Of a DNA stretch of 64,000 bases, positions 25,878 to 35,718 are shown piece by piece; within the stretch, counting starts at the first letter, position 1, and each line of letters starts with the position of its first letter. Location: assembly GCF_002855515.1 (NCBI RefSeq), contig NZ_PKRP01000001.1:558001-622000 (forward strand). Reading direction: 5' to 3'. The DNA is from Rhizobium sp. TH135. Its GTDB lineage: Bacteria; Pseudomonadota; Alphaproteobacteria; Rhizobiales; Rhizobiaceae. Under the pieces are notes generated by a model, which saw nothing but the letters and a program-made list of their open reading frames with translations, made no database searches and was not told the DNA's origin. The position numbers and the translations under genes are program-made.

Positions 25878-26769
25878 GCCGGACCGGCCTCTTCTTGCCG
25901 AGGTCCGGCTTGTTGCCCGCCAGGAGCTGGACAAGGCGATCGAAACGCTGGAGGCGAGACCGGACGGTCTGCACGAAGCCATCCACGCCGCCCGCAAGAA
26001 ATTCAAACGCCTGCGCAATCTCTATCGGCTGGTCGCGAGCGGCGACAAGCCGTTCCAGAAGGCGGAGAACGCAAGGTTGCGCGATGCGGCCCGCAGCCTG
26101 TCACGCATGCGCGACGCCACGGCCCTGATCGAAACCGTCCAGCACCTGAGCAATCATACGCTGACCGAGGATGAGGCCGAAACGCTGTCGTCCGCCCGCG
26201 CAGTGCTGGCTCTCCGCCGGGACGAAATCGCTGAGACGGAAAGCGATCTCGAGGCGAAGGTGGCCAACGCGGTCGCCGAATGCCGGTCGGGGATCGAGGC
26301 TCTTGAGGGCCTGTCTCTCCCGTCCAAGACGGGTCACGCCGCCCGCCTCATGGCCAAAGGCTGGCGCAAGGGCCTCGACGAAGCCCGCAAGTCACTCGAA
26401 ATCTGCAAGGGCGAAAGCCACGGCGAGGCCTTTCACGACCTGCGCAAGGCAGCCCAGGCCTACTGGATGAACCTTTCCCTCCTGCGCGACCTTTGGCCAA
26501 GCGCCTTCGATGCCAAACGCCAGGACACCAAACAACTCGTCGACCTTCTCGGCCACGAGCACGATCTGACCGTGCTCACCACGCTGATCGATCATGAACC
26601 CGAGACGTTCGGGGATGGCGAGGGTCTGTCCTTCCTCCTCGCCATCATCATCCGCCGCCAGCAGGACCTGCGCCGGGAGGCACTTGATCTGGCCGACCAA
26701 GTTTTCGCCGACCCCGCGAAGAGCGAGGCCGGCATCATCGAGGCATTGTGGATGCGCGCGGCGACCTAG
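25861..26769 (+). CDS. CHAD-domain (polyphosphate-binding) protein
   Basis: The 302-residue all-alpha protein has the two CHAD repeats with conserved histidines and basic residues: LHEAIHAARKKFKRLRNLYRLV near residue 35 and EAFHDLRKAAQAYWMNLSLLRDLWP near 195, plus LGHEHDLTVL. CHAD domains bind inorganic polyphosphate. In many bacteria CYTH and CHAD are fused; here they are separate but overlapping genes. ATG 25861 has GGAG seven bases upstream. Its TAG stop shares the palindrome CTAG with the stop of the convergent ABC ATPase gene. Confidence 0.9.
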   Translation: MPYRIRPDRPLLAEVRLVARQELDKAIETLEARPDGLHEAIHAARKKFKRLRNLYRLVASGDKPFQKAENARLRDAARSLSRMRDATALIETVQHLSNHTLTEDEAETLSSARAVLALRRDEIAETESDLEAKVANAVAECRSGIEALEGLSLPSKTGHAARLMAKGWRKGLDEARKSLEICKGESHGEAFHDLRKAAQAYWMNLSLLRDLWPSAFDAKRQDTKQLVDLLGHEHDLTVLTTLIDHEPETFGDGEGLSFLLAIIIRRQQDLRREALDLADQVFADPAKSEAGIIEALWMRAAT

Positions 26770-28169
26770 AGGCCGCCGATCTGCACCTGCCGGTCGCAGG
26801 TTTTCTCGATCATTACAGCATCATGGCTGACGAGAAGCACCGCGCAGTTTCGCTCCCTTGCCAGTTCGGTCAGCAGATCGATAGTCTCCTGCTGGGTGAT
26901 CAGGTCGAGACGCGAGGTCGGCTCATCGGCGAACAGGAAGACCGGATCGAGCAACAGCACCCGCAAGAGTGCGAACCGCTGCAACTCGCCACCGGAAACT
27001 TCCGTCGGCAGGCGCGTCAAGAGCACCGGCGAAAGCCTGAGACGCTCCATCAGCGGCTGAACGCGGGATGCGTCAAGCCGATGCAGGCGAACGAGATCGG
27101 CAATCGCCTCGCCCAGCGTGATCTTCTGCGGGAAGGCCGAGGGTGGATCCTGGTAGAGCTTCTGATAGCGAACGGCCTTGGCCTGCGGCAGGCGGGTCAC
27201 CTGCCCGGCGTCGGCCTTCAACAATCCCAGCAGAACGTCACCGAGCGAACTTTTGCCCGATCCGCTCGGGCCGGTGATCCCGACGATCTCGCCGGGACGA
27301 AGCGACAGGTCCTGCCCGGAAAAGAGCATCTTGCCACCCCGCGTCTTGGCGAGGCCCGAGGCGATCAGGATCGGATCAATATCCTCAGGTGCAGCTGAGG
27401 TCCTCGAAGGCCAGTTTTCCGGCTCGGCCGCGATCAGGCGACGGGTATAGTCATGCGAGGGAGCCCTAAGCACATCCGCTGCCTCGCCCGTCTCGATGAT
27501 TTTGCCCTCCAGCATGACAGCGAGGTCGCCGCCCATCTGCCGCGCGAGCGCCAGATCATGGGTGATGACAAGCACCGTACCGCCGGCCGCCACCTCCTGC
27601 ATCAGAAGCGCGATCACCTCGTCGCGTCTGCTGACATCGAGACCCTTGGTCGGCTCGTCGGCAATAATGATGCGGGCACCGCCGGCACGCGCGGCGGCAA
27701 AGGCAACGCGTTGCGCCATGCCACCCGAGAGCTGTCCCGGCAACTTGGCTTCAGCATCGAGCACGCCCAGCGCTTCGAGATCGGTGCGGGCGGCGGAGAT
27801 GGACTCGTCTTCCCCGAGACGACCGAGATAGCGATGCCCCTCGGCCACCTGCTCGAGCGCAACCATGGTCGGGTCAAGCGCCAGCCACGGCTCCTGCGGC
27901 AGCACGCCGACCTTGCGGCCCCAGAGCGGTCGAAACAGCTTCGGCTCGGCAAGCGAGAGCGTCTGCCCTTCGATCGCCACAGATCCAGTCGCGGTCAGCC
28001 CCTCCGGGAGAATGCCGATGATCGCCTGGGCGAGCAGGCTCTTTCCCGAGCCGGTTTCGCCGAGGATGGTAAAGGGCCGTCCGGCTTTCAGGGAAAACGA
28101 GACCGGGGCAACGATCTCGCCGGTCACGGCAGAAACAGAGGCCGCTTCGACGGAAAGAAGAATGGTCAT
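26766..28169 (-). CDS. Peptide/nickel-type ABC transporter, fused dual ATPase (NikDE/DppDF-like)
   Basis: The 467-residue protein holds two ATP-binding cassettes in one chain. The first has Walker A GETGSGKSLL, signature LSGGMAQR and Walker B IIIADEPTKGLD; the second has GPSGSGKSSL, VSGGELQR and LFADEPTSRLD. Each lacks the long C-terminal oligopeptide tail of full-length DppD/F, so the fusion is compact. It energises the two permeases encoded just upstream. ATG 28169 overlaps the permease stop (ATGA). The long upstream frame to 28529 is antisense-shifted inside the permease gene and was rejected. Confidence 0.92.
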   Translation of the reverse strand: MTILLSVEAASVSAVTGEIVAPVSFSLKAGRPFTILGETGSGKSLLAQAIIGILPEGLTATGSVAIEGQTLSLAEPKLFRPLWGRKVGVLPQEPWLALDPTMVALEQVAEGHRYLGRLGEDESISAARTDLEALGVLDAEAKLPGQLSGGMAQRVAFAAARAGGARIIIADEPTKGLDVSRRDEVIALLMQEVAAGGTVLVITHDLALARQMGGDLAVMLEGKIIETGEAADVLRAPSHDYTRRLIAAEPENWPSRTSAAPEDIDPILIASGLAKTRGGKMLFSGQDLSLRPGEIVGITGPSGSGKSSLGDVLLGLLKADAGQVTRLPQAKAVRYQKLYQDPPSAFPQKITLGEAIADLVRLHRLDASRVQPLMERLRLSPVLLTRLPTEVSGGELQRFALLRVLLLDPVFLFADEPTSRLDLITQQETIDLLTELARERNCAVLLVSHDAVMIEKTCDRQVQIGGL

Positions 28170-28984
28170 GGCTTGTCCTTTCCGCCGATCAGCTGCAGCG
28201 CAAGCACCATCAGGAAGATCACGGCAATCGGCTGCAACAGCGCATGCGGCGCTTCCTGGTAATAGGGCAGAAGCTCGATCATCATCGAACCGAGCTCCGG
28301 TGTCGGCGGCCGAACCCCGACGCTGACGAAGCCGAGGGCCGCAATCGCCATGATCGCGGACGCCGCACCATAGGCGGCAACCGTCAGCAGCATCGGCGCA
28401 AGCTCCGGCCAGAGATGCCGGCGCAGGATATAGGCCGGGCCAAAACCGAGCAGCCGCGAGGCTTCCACCGCCGGTGACAGCAACAGAGGCCGTGCCATGG
28501 CCCGCGTCAGGCGGAAATACTCGACCCACAACACCAGCGAGATGCCGATATAAAGCATCGCCGGATTGTCGGGCACGATCGCCGTCAGCATCAACACCAG
28601 CAGCAGCCCCGGCAGCGCGAGGAAGGCCTCGGATACCGCACCCACGGCACGGTCGGCAAACCCACCGCGCCGGGCAGCGAGAACCCCGAGCAGCACGCCG
28701 GGGATCATTGCGGTAAAGACGGAGAGCAGTGCCAGCCCGAGCGAGAGGCGAAGAGCTGCGGCCAGCCGCGCCTGCATCGAGCGCCCGAGATGGTCATAGC
28801 CGAACCAGTCGGCGACGCTCGGCCCCTGCAGCGTCAGACGCAGGGTCTGCTTGAGCGGATCGGCTCCACCGAAAATGAGCGGCAGGAAGGCAAAGGCGAG
28901 CAAACCGCCGAGGATTGCCACACCCACAAGCCGGCGCAGCGGCCAGCGCGCGGGGCGCGGCGCTACATAATCAAACGTCGTCAT
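28166..28984 (-). CDS. Peptide/nickel-type ABC transporter permease (DppC/NikC-like)
   Basis: The 272-residue permease has six hydrophobic segments and the DppC-type hallmark FGYDHLGRSMQARL after the first one (the FGTDxxGRD-like motif), then the EAA loop region VEASRLLGFGPAYILRRHLWPELAP. Its start codon overlaps the DppB-like stop (ATGA at 28981-28984), and its own stop overlaps the ATPase start. The five components come from four overlapping genes, a tightly coupled operon. Confidence 0.93.
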   Translation of the reverse strand: MTTFDYVAPRPARWPLRRLVGVAILGGLLAFAFLPLIFGGADPLKQTLRLTLQGPSVADWFGYDHLGRSMQARLAAALRLSLGLALLSVFTAMIPGVLLGVLAARRGGFADRAVGAVSEAFLALPGLLLVLMLTAIVPDNPAMLYIGISLVLWVEYFRLTRAMARPLLLSPAVEASRLLGFGPAYILRRHLWPELAPMLLTVAAYGAASAIMAIAALGFVSVGVRPPTPELGSMMIELLPYYQEAPHALLQPIAVIFLMVLALQLIGGKDKP

Positions 28985-29916
28985 GCGCTGCGCCTCCTCG
29001 GATCCACGCCATGGCAGAAGAGATCGACCAGCGCGTTGAGCGCGACGAACATCAGTCCCATGACGAGCGCGGTCCCCTGGATCATCGGCACGTCCCGCCC
29101 GAAGATCGCATGCACCAGCGCATGGCCGATGCCCGGCCAGGCAAACAGCGTCTCGACGACCACGACGCCTTCAACGAGATAGACGAACTGCACGCCGAGA
29201 TAGGTGACGATAGGGACCGCGACATTGCGAAATCCGTGCCGCGTAAAGACCTGCCATTCGGAGAGGCCCTTGGTTCGCCCGAAGGCGTAGTAGGGCGAGC
29301 GCGATACGGCGACCATGGCATCGCGTGTCACCCGGTTCGACACTGCGGCCAGTCCGAGCGCCAGCGTCAGCGCAGGCAACACGAGATGCGCCCCATGGGT
29401 GTGCCCCGCCGCCGGCAGCACATTGAGCGTGATCCCGAAGACAATGATCAGGATGAGGCCCACCACGAATTGCGGCAACGCCCGCAAACCCGTCGACACC
29501 AGCATCAGCGTCCGGTCGAGCACGCCACCGGGCCTGAGCCCCGCGAGAATGCCGAGCGGCGGACCGATGAACAGCGACAGCACGATCGCGGCCAGTGCCA
29601 GCTCGATCGTATGACCGAGCTGCATGCCGATTTCCTCGATGACCGGCTTGCCGGTGACCAGCGACGTTCCGAGATCGAAGCGAAGGAGGTCGGTCATCCA
29701 GTCGAAGAGGGCGACGATGGCTGGCTTGCCGAGGTCGAGTTCGGCGGCAACCTTGGCAGCTGCCGCACTGTCGACGACGTCAAAGCCATAGCGGCCGGCA
29801 GCGATCCGGTAGGCGAGGTCGCCCGGAAGCGACCTCGTCATCACGAAGCAGATGAGCCCCACCATGAACGCGACCAGAGCCGCCTGAATGAGGCGGTTCA
29901 GGATGGCCTTGCTCAT
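28981..29916 (-). CDS. Peptide/nickel-type ABC transporter permease (DppB/NikB-like)
   Basis: The 311-residue permease shows the DppB features: an N-terminal NRLIQAALVAFMVGLICFVMTRSLPGD, a periplasmic stretch, and the EAA loop AFGRTKGLSEWQVFTRHGFRNVAVP followed by VVETLFAWPGIGHALVHAIFGRD. The start is ATG 29916, which overlaps the binding-protein stop (ATGA); a GTG nine bases upstream in frame is possible but weaker. Confidence 0.93.
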   Translation of the reverse strand: MSKAILNRLIQAALVAFMVGLICFVMTRSLPGDLAYRIAAGRYGFDVVDSAAAAKVAAELDLGKPAIVALFDWMTDLLRFDLGTSLVTGKPVIEEIGMQLGHTIELALAAIVLSLFIGPPLGILAGLRPGGVLDRTLMLVSTGLRALPQFVVGLILIIVFGITLNVLPAAGHTHGAHLVLPALTLALGLAAVSNRVTRDAMVAVSRSPYYAFGRTKGLSEWQVFTRHGFRNVAVPIVTYLGVQFVYLVEGVVVVETLFAWPGIGHALVHAIFGRDVPMIQGTALVMGLMFVALNALVDLFCHGVDPRRRSA

Positions 29917-31430
29917 TTCGCCCACCGCATGGTTTCAAGCCCGAAGGAACGCTCGAAGGGATCGATCGTGGCGCCCTCCAGCTTCGGCGAGAAAGCCACC
30001 GTCTGCTGGTACCAGGCGATCGGGATAACGGGCAGATCGGCCTGGATCGCCGCCACGGCCTGATGGCGAAGCGTCTCGCCCTCAGCGGAATCCGTGACGC
30101 GCGTGAGATCATCCAGTGCCTTTTCGAAGCCGGCATTCGTCCAGTTCATCGCACCCCAGTCACCACCACCAGGGCCGTAATCGGAAAGCATGGTGCCGAT
30201 CGGATCGGGAACCAGCGCGAAGTTGCGCGCCATCAGTGCAAGCTCCAGCGAACCGTCCTGATGCTTGGCCGGGATCTCCGAGGAATTGGTCGAGTTGATC
30301 GTCAGCGCCACCCCGATTTCCTTGAGCTGGTCCTGCAGGACAGCGGCGATCAGTGGCAGTTCCGGGCGGTCAGGATAGGTTGTCAGCGTCAGCGCGAAGG
30401 GCTTGCCGTCCTTCTCCAGGATGCCGTCGGCACCCGGCGTCCAGCCGAGTTCGGCAAGCAGCGCCTTTGCCTTCTCAGGATCATAGCCAAGCGGTGCGAG
30501 AGCAGCATCATGCCAGATCTTCAGGCTCGGCGGGAAGAGTTGCGTGGCCGCTGCCGGATAACGCAGGATCGCAACGGCAAGCCCTTCGCGGTCGATGGCC
30601 AGGCTCAAGGCCTCGCGTGCCTTGACGTCGGCGAGGAAGGCATGGCCGGCATTGACCTTCAAGAGCACGCTGCGCGGGATCGACACCGACTGCAGCACGA
30701 CCTTGTCGCTCTTGGCGAGACGCGTGCGGCTCGCGGGATCAAGATTGAAGACATAGTCGGCGTCGCCGCTCTCGGCCATCAGCGCGCGGGTCTCGGCGCG
30801 GCTGACGGAGAGATAGGTCGCCTTCTCGATCTGCGGCTTCTCGCCCCTATAATCGGCGAAACGTTCAACGGCGAGGCTCTGCGGCGCCTCGAGCTTGGTG
30901 AGCTTGAACGGCCCCGTACCGATGATCGCCTTGACGTCCGCACTTTCATAGGCAGCCGGCGCCAGGATCTGGGCGCGGTTTTCGGCAAGGAAGGCCAGCA
31001 GCGGCACAAAAGGCTTCGACAGCGAGACGACAACCGCCCCTTCCGCGTCAGCCTTGATCTCGGTGATTGGTGCCTTGCTGAGAAGCCCGGCCTTCGCCCT
31101 TGCGATGTTAAGCGCAGAGGCAACCGCCTCGGCCGTCAGCCCCGTGCCGTCCTGGAATTTCACGCCTGTCTGCAGTTCAAAGCGCCAGGTCAGGCCGTCT
31201 TCGCTCACCGTCCAGCTCTTCGCGAGCGCCGGCACCGGATTGCCGTCCATATCAGCTTCGACAAGCGTTTCGACGATCCCCATGCGCAGGAAAATGTCTC
31301 CGGATTTAGCGGGATCGAGACCGGTGATCTCGAAGGGCGCGACGATATCGACGACACCGTCCGTCGCCATGGTGGGCGCCGAACCGGCCAGCAGCGTCAT
31401 GAGCGCGACAGCGATGATATTCTTGAACAT
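29913..31430 (-). CDS. Peptide/nickel-type ABC transporter substrate-binding protein (SBP family 5)
   Basis: The 505-residue protein has a signal peptide ([21 protein letters not shown]) and the SBP family 5 pattern: [66 protein letters not shown]. The family imports peptides, nickel complexes, opines and metallophores; the ligand cannot be told from sequence. It is not a typical NikA, so free nickel is not assured. Start ATG 31430 has AAGGTG seven bases ahead. A 7-3-7 Zur-like inverted repeat lies 15 bases upstream, overlapping the likely -10, so zinc (perhaps as a metallophore complex) is a possible cargo. Confidence 0.88.
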   Translation of the reverse strand: MFKNIIAVALMTLLAGSAPTMATDGVVDIVAPFEITGLDPAKSGDIFLRMGIVETLVEADMDGNPVPALAKSWTVSEDGLTWRFELQTGVKFQDGTGLTAEAVASALNIARAKAGLLSKAPITEIKADAEGAVVVSLSKPFVPLLAFLAENRAQILAPAAYESADVKAIIGTGPFKLTKLEAPQSLAVERFADYRGEKPQIEKATYLSVSRAETRALMAESGDADYVFNLDPASRTRLAKSDKVVLQSVSIPRSVLLKVNAGHAFLADVKAREALSLAIDREGLAVAILRYPAAATQLFPPSLKIWHDAALAPLGYDPEKAKALLAELGWTPGADGILEKDGKPFALTLTTYPDRPELPLIAAVLQDQLKEIGVALTINSTNSSEIPAKHQDGSLELALMARNFALVPDPIGTMLSDYGPGGGDWGAMNWTNAGFEKALDDLTRVTDSAEGETLRHQAVAAIQADLPVIPIAWYQQTVAFSPKLEGATIDPFERSFGLETMRWAK

Positions 31431-31444
31431 TAGCATCACCTTTA

Positions 31445-31461
31445 ATGTTATAAAGTTACAT
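31445..31461 (-). promoter_or_regulatory. Zur-like inverted repeat at ABC operon promoter
   Basis: ATGTTATAAAGTTACAT is a 7-3-7 imperfect inverted repeat (arms ATGTTAT and GTTACAT, five of seven positions paired). Read on the minus strand, TTGGCT-17-TAACAT may be the promoter, with the -10 inside the repeat. Its form matches the 11071-11087 element ahead of the CobW gene. Confidence 0.4.
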
Positions 31462-31602
31462 CCGTCTAGCCAAACCGATCCGCGCTGTCCAGTGCTGCAA
31501 CGCACTCGCCCACAACCCTCACCTCACTTGACGATTTTCAAACTTGACCCGGAAAGCGGAAATCCGTTGCACGGCAGGGTCCGAGGCGGTATTTCGCAGG
31601 CC

Positions 31603-32547
31603 ATGACAGAACATTCGACAGCCCCCCGCCCCGAGACAAGCGGCGCCTTTTGCGTCGCCGCCCTCTATAACTTTGCCAAGTTTCCGCGTTTCGAGAGCTT
31701 TCAGGAACCGCTCGAGGCACTCTGCAAGGCTGAAGGCGTCAAGGGCACGCTGCTCATTGCCCATGAGGGCATCAACGGCACGATCGCCGGCACCGATACC
31801 GCGATTGCCAAGGTTCTGGCATTCCTGCGCAGCCAGCCGGAATTCAGTGCGCTGGAGCACAAGGAAAGCCGGGCTTCGAAGATGCCCTTCCTGCGCATGA
31901 AGGTCAGGCTGAAGAAGGAAATCGTGACGATGGGCGTCGAGGATATCGACCCCAACGAGATCGTCGGCACCTATGTCGACCCGAAGGACTGGAACGATCT
32001 GATCTCAGATCCCGAGACCATCGTCATCGACACCCGCAACGACTACGAAACCGCCATCGGCATCTTCCGCGGCGCCGTCGATCCGAACACCAAGACGTTT
32101 CGCGAGTTTCCCGACTGGGTGAAGAACAATCCCGGCCTGCACAACAAGCCGAAGATCGCGATGTATTGCACAGGCGGCATCCGCTGCGAGAAGGCGACGG
32201 CTTTCATGAAGCAGCAGGGTTTTGAGGAGGTCTACCACCTCAAGGGCGGCATCCTGAAATATCTGGAGGAAGTGCCGGAAGAGCAGAGCCTCTGGGATGG
32301 CGCATGCTTCGTCTTCGACGAGCGCGTGTCTGTCACCCATGGCCTGAAAGAAGGCGATCACAAGCTCTGCCACGCCTGCCGCAACCCGATCACCGCCGAA
32401 GAACTGACACATCCCCACTACGAGGAAGGTGTCTCCTGCAGCCATTGCTACGAGAGCCGCACCGAAGCCGACCGCGACCGTTATCGCCAGCGCCAGCTGC
32501 AGATCGCGCTCGCAAAGAAGCGCGGCGAAAGGCACATCGGCAGCTGA
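31603..32547 (+). CDS. trhO: tRNA uridine(34) hydroxylase, rhodanese domain (TrhO/YceA)
   Basis: The 314-residue protein has the N-terminal ferredoxin-like domain ([30 protein letters not shown]), a central rhodanese domain with active-site Cys189 in [11 protein letters not shown], and a C-terminal Cys-rich segment (CHACRNPI ... CSHCYESR). TrhO uses O2 to hydroxylate U34 of some tRNAs toward 5-hydroxyuridine-based modifications. ATG 31603 gives the family start; the reading frame extends far upstream but that part is antisense to the binding-protein gene. It is transcribed divergently from the ABC operon. Confidence 0.93.
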   Translation: MTEHSTAPRPETSGAFCVAALYNFAKFPRFESFQEPLEALCKAEGVKGTLLIAHEGINGTIAGTDTAIAKVLAFLRSQPEFSALEHKESRASKMPFLRMKVRLKKEIVTMGVEDIDPNEIVGTYVDPKDWNDLISDPETIVIDTRNDYETAIGIFRGAVDPNTKTFREFPDWVKNNPGLHNKPKIAMYCTGGIRCEKATAFMKQQGFEEVYHLKGGILKYLEEVPEEQSLWDGACFVFDERVSVTHGLKEGDHKLCHACRNPITAEELTHPHYEEGVSCSHCYESRTEADRDRYRQRQLQIALAKKRGERHIGS

Positions 32548-32599
32548 ACACTGACCACAGGAGAAGCCCCGAGCATTACTGCCGGCCTCCCTCAGGACC

Positions 32600-34840
32600 T
32601 CACACCAGCACACCACCATCGCGGCTGGCGGCAAAGGCAAGTTCGGCTGCCTTGGCGCGCAGCTCCATTGGCCGCAGCATCAGTTCGCCGATTTCGCGGG
32701 GTGTTTGCGGACGGCCAAAGAGGTAACCCTGCAACTGGTCGCATCCGGCCAGTCGCAGAATAACGGCCTGCTGTTCGGTCTCAACGCCCTCAGCGGTAAC
32801 AGGGATACCAAGCGACCGCGCAAGCGCCACCGTCGCCTGCAGCATCTCGACGGCGCGATGCCCCCGGTCGAGCGACTGGACCAGTGAGCGATCGATCTTC
32901 ATGCGGTCGAAGCCGAACTGCCTGAGATAACCGACGCTGGAGAAACCGGCACCGAAATCATCGAGCGCAATGCGCAGCCCAAGCGCCTTCAGCCGTTCCA
33001 GCGCGAGGCGAGCTCGGTCCGGGCTCTGGATGAAATAGGTCTCGGTCATTTCCAAAACGACCCGGCCCGGCTCGATGTTCGCCTCCTCGAAGAGATCTGC
33101 AACGCGATCGACGAAGGCGGGGTCGCGGAACTGTCCGGGGGAAACATTCACCGACAGCTTCAGGTCGGGCCAGTGCGAAAGCTGACGCAGTGCCTGGCTC
33201 AGAACGCAAAGCCCAAGCTGGTCGATCAGCCCGCTCGCTTCGGCGATCGGAATGAAGACATCGGGCGAAACAGGTCCATGACCCTTGCGGGTCCAGCGCG
33301 CCAGCGCCTCGACGCTGACAAGCGAGAAGGTCTTCGCATCAACGACCGGCTGATAGACGACGGTGATCTCGCCACGGGCGATCGCGCTCCGGAGATCGAT
33401 TTCCATCTGGTTGCGGGTTTCACGCTCCTCGTCCATGCGCGGATCGTAGAGTGTCCACCGCCCCCGACCACCGTCCTTGGACGAATACATGGCCATGTCG
33501 GCCCGACGCGTCAGTTCGCTGCCGTCCACCTGGCCGCCCTCGGAAACGCAGATGCCGATGCTGCAGCCGACGACAACGGTGCGTTCGCCAAGAAGCACGG
33601 GCTCGTCGAAAAAGGCGATGATCGAGGTGGCAAGCGTATAGGCGCGCGCCTGTGCATCCTGGCCCGTCAGCACGATGCCAAATTCGTCTCCGCCGATACG
33701 GGCAAGACCAGCCCCCTCGCCCACCAGAACCGCAAGACCAGCGGCCACGGCCCGGATAAGCCGGTCACCGGTGGCATGGCCATAGGCGTCATTGATCTCC
33801 TTGAAGCCATCGAGATCGAGATAGAGCAGGACCACGTCCTCGCCCACATCACGCCCATGGCGAACCGTATCCTCGAGCAGCTGGTTCAATCCCGCACGAT
33901 TGAGAAGGCCGCTCAGACGATCGGTCTGCGCGAGCTTGACCGCATTCGCCTCATCTCTCCGGACGCGGCGCATCTCGGCATTGCCGATAACCACGAGCAG
34001 GAGAGCATAGATCGTGACGATCACGAGGGCAGCCTTGATCAGCGGCTTCACCTGTTCGCGGCTCTGGTCGCCCGGCGCGCGCGGTGTCCAGGCAAGCGAC
34101 GCGATCGCCTCTCCTGAGGGCGCGGAAATGGTGACGGAGGTTTTGTTCGTCGATGGCGGCACGAGAACGAGACCCGGCAACACATAGGCCTCCGACAGCC
34201 GCTCGACCGTCGATGAAGACAGATGCCGGATGAAGGCGAGATAAACGTAGTTTTCGCGCGGCTGGCTAATCTCCCCGGATTTCGGGCGGATCAGCGCCAC
34301 CCCTGCCGAACCGATCCCCTTTTGCGTCCGGATGAAGCCGAGCGCCTGCGGGACGAGGCCACTCTTGCCACTCTGGACCGTGTCGAACAGCCCCATCAGT
34401 GCCGGCGTCAGATATCCTGTCACGCGCCCTTCGAGCGGCTGACCGTCGGAATAAGCCATCTGCGGACGCCCCTTGGCATCGAGCACGATCGCCACGTCGA
34501 ACAGATCGCTGTCGAAGGTCATGTCGCCGAAATTGCTGATCATCCACGCCATGTCGGGATGGTCGTAAGCATTGGCGGCCGCATCATCCCAGGCGGTGTA
34601 GTCGAGGAGTGTCGCGCCGAGCTGATGCTCAAAAGTCTGGACCGCACCGACCAGCGTCTCGCGGGAGCGTTCTTCGTCGAGATGATTGGCATAGCTGGCG
34701 ACACGGTCGAGCGCCGTCATCACAATCGAGGCGACCATCATTGCCATGGTCGCGAACACCACGAGCAACACCGCAACCGCCACGCGGCGGGTCGCAAGAG
34801 GCCGGAGCCGTCTGTCCAAATGCTGAAGCCGCATACACAT
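32600..34840 (-). CDS. CHASE4-GGDEF-EAL bifunctional c-di-GMP protein
   Basis: The 746-residue protein has one membrane segment (VAVAVLLVVFATMAMMVASIVM), a periplasmic sensor of about 240 residues with the CHASE4-like LDYTAWDDAA motif, a second membrane segment (ALVIVTIYALLLVVIG), a GGDEF domain with an intact ARIGGDEFG, and an EAL domain with SVEALARW, MTETYFIQ, DDFGAGFSS and KIDRSLV. Both active sites look complete, unlike the protein at the left edge. A periplasmic cue probably sets whether it makes or breaks c-di-GMP. ATG 34840 is chosen; 34834 is an alternative. Both lack a strong ribosome site. Confidence 0.92.
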   Translation of the reverse strand: MCMRLQHLDRRLRPLATRRVAVAVLLVVFATMAMMVASIVMTALDRVASYANHLDEERSRETLVGAVQTFEHQLGATLLDYTAWDDAAANAYDHPDMAWMISNFGDMTFDSDLFDVAIVLDAKGRPQMAYSDGQPLEGRVTGYLTPALMGLFDTVQSGKSGLVPQALGFIRTQKGIGSAGVALIRPKSGEISQPRENYVYLAFIRHLSSSTVERLSEAYVLPGLVLVPPSTNKTSVTISAPSGEAIASLAWTPRAPGDQSREQVKPLIKAALVIVTIYALLLVVIGNAEMRRVRRDEANAVKLAQTDRLSGLLNRAGLNQLLEDTVRHGRDVGEDVVLLYLDLDGFKEINDAYGHATGDRLIRAVAAGLAVLVGEGAGLARIGGDEFGIVLTGQDAQARAYTLATSIIAFFDEPVLLGERTVVVGCSIGICVSEGGQVDGSELTRRADMAMYSSKDGGRGRWTLYDPRMDEERETRNQMEIDLRSAIARGEITVVYQPVVDAKTFSLVSVEALARWTRKGHGPVSPDVFIPIAEASGLIDQLGLCVLSQALRQLSHWPDLKLSVNVSPGQFRDPAFVDRVADLFEEANIEPGRVVLEMTETYFIQSPDRARLALERLKALGLRIALDDFGAGFSSVGYLRQFGFDRMKIDRSLVQSLDRGHRAVEMLQATVALARSLGIPVTAEGVETEQQAVILRLAGCDQLQGYLFGRPQTPREIGELMLRPMELRAKAAELAFAASRDGGVLV

Positions 34841-34953
34841 TACCCAAGGCTGAGGCGCCACCTTGCGGCAGAATGTGTTCAATTTGACTTAACATACTGA
34901 ACAGCATGCAGAATAACGAATGATCCGGTTAAACGAATATTCGGACGACGAAG

Positions 34954-34979
34954 AAGGGCTCCGGTTGCCCGGAGCCCTT
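34954..34979 (-). terminator. Terminator of nitroreductase gene
   Basis: An 11-bp perfect stem (AAGGGCTCCGG/CCGGAGCCCTT) with a short TTGC loop lies 40 bases past the nitroreductase stop on the minus strand, followed by TTCTTCG. Confidence 0.75.
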
Positions 34980-35018
34980 GGCAGGCCGGCCTGGAGGCAC
35001 CGGCAGCTCATGTGTTGA

Positions 35019-35657
35019 TCAGGCGACGACGGATACGAATTCGTCCTTCGGACGGCGCACCTTCTTCAGGCCGGCAAGCCAGTCGCCCTCGGCCGCACGA
35101 TAGCCGATCGGCAGGATGGTGACCGAGCGCAGGCCCTTTTCGCGCAAGCCCAGGATCTCGTCGAGCTTGGCAGCGTCGAAACCTTCCATCGGGGTCGCAT
35201 CGACACCTTCGAATGCGGCAGCCGCAACAGCCATGCCGAAGCCGATATAGGCCTGGCGGGCGGCGTGCTCGAAGTTCACGTCCGCGTCGCGGCCCGGATA
35301 CATGCCGAGCAGCATCTGGCGATAATTTTCGAAGCCTTCGTTCGTGAAGCCGCGCTCTTCATTGGTGAGGTCGAACATATGATTGATGCGCTCGACCGTG
35401 TAGTTGTCCCAGGCGGCGAAGACGAGCAGATGCGAGCCTTCGGTGACCTGCGCCTGGTTCCAGGCGATTTCCTGGATCTTGGCGCGAACGTCCTTGTTCG
35501 TCACCACGATCACTTCGAAGGGCTGCAGCCCGCTGGAGGTAGGCGCGAGGCGGGCCGCTTCGAGAATGCGCTCGACCTTGTCTTCGGAGACGGTCTTGGC
35601 CGGGTCCATTTTCTTGGTGGCGTAGCGCCAGTTCAGCTTTTCGATCAGTGCGGACAT
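35019..35657 (-). CDS. FMN-dependent nitroreductase-family oxidoreductase (NfsB-like)
   Basis: The 212-residue protein has the nitroreductase pattern: LNWRYATKKMDPAK at the N-terminus, LAPTSSGLQPFEVIVV for FMN binding, AAAFEGVDATPMEGFD and GLRSVTILPIGYRAAEGDW near the C-terminus, all as in NfsB/NADPH-dependent nitro- or quinone-reductases. It probably reduces quinones or nitro compounds with NAD(P)H. It diverges from an HxlR regulator, a classic pairing for stress-induced oxidoreductases. ATG 35657 is used rather than the frame start at 35705. Confidence 0.92.
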   Translation of the reverse strand: MSALIEKLNWRYATKKMDPAKTVSEDKVERILEAARLAPTSSGLQPFEVIVVTNKDVRAKIQEIAWNQAQVTEGSHLLVFAAWDNYTVERINHMFDLTNEERGFTNEGFENYRQMLLGMYPGRDADVNFEHAARQAYIGFGMAVAAAAFEGVDATPMEGFDAAKLDEILGLREKGLRSVTILPIGYRAAEGDWLAGLKKVRRPKDEFVSVVA

Positions 35658-35718
35658 GGTGTCGATCCTGGTTGGACCCGGTAGCGCGCCGTTAAGAGTT
35701 GGCATCGCGAACGAGGTC

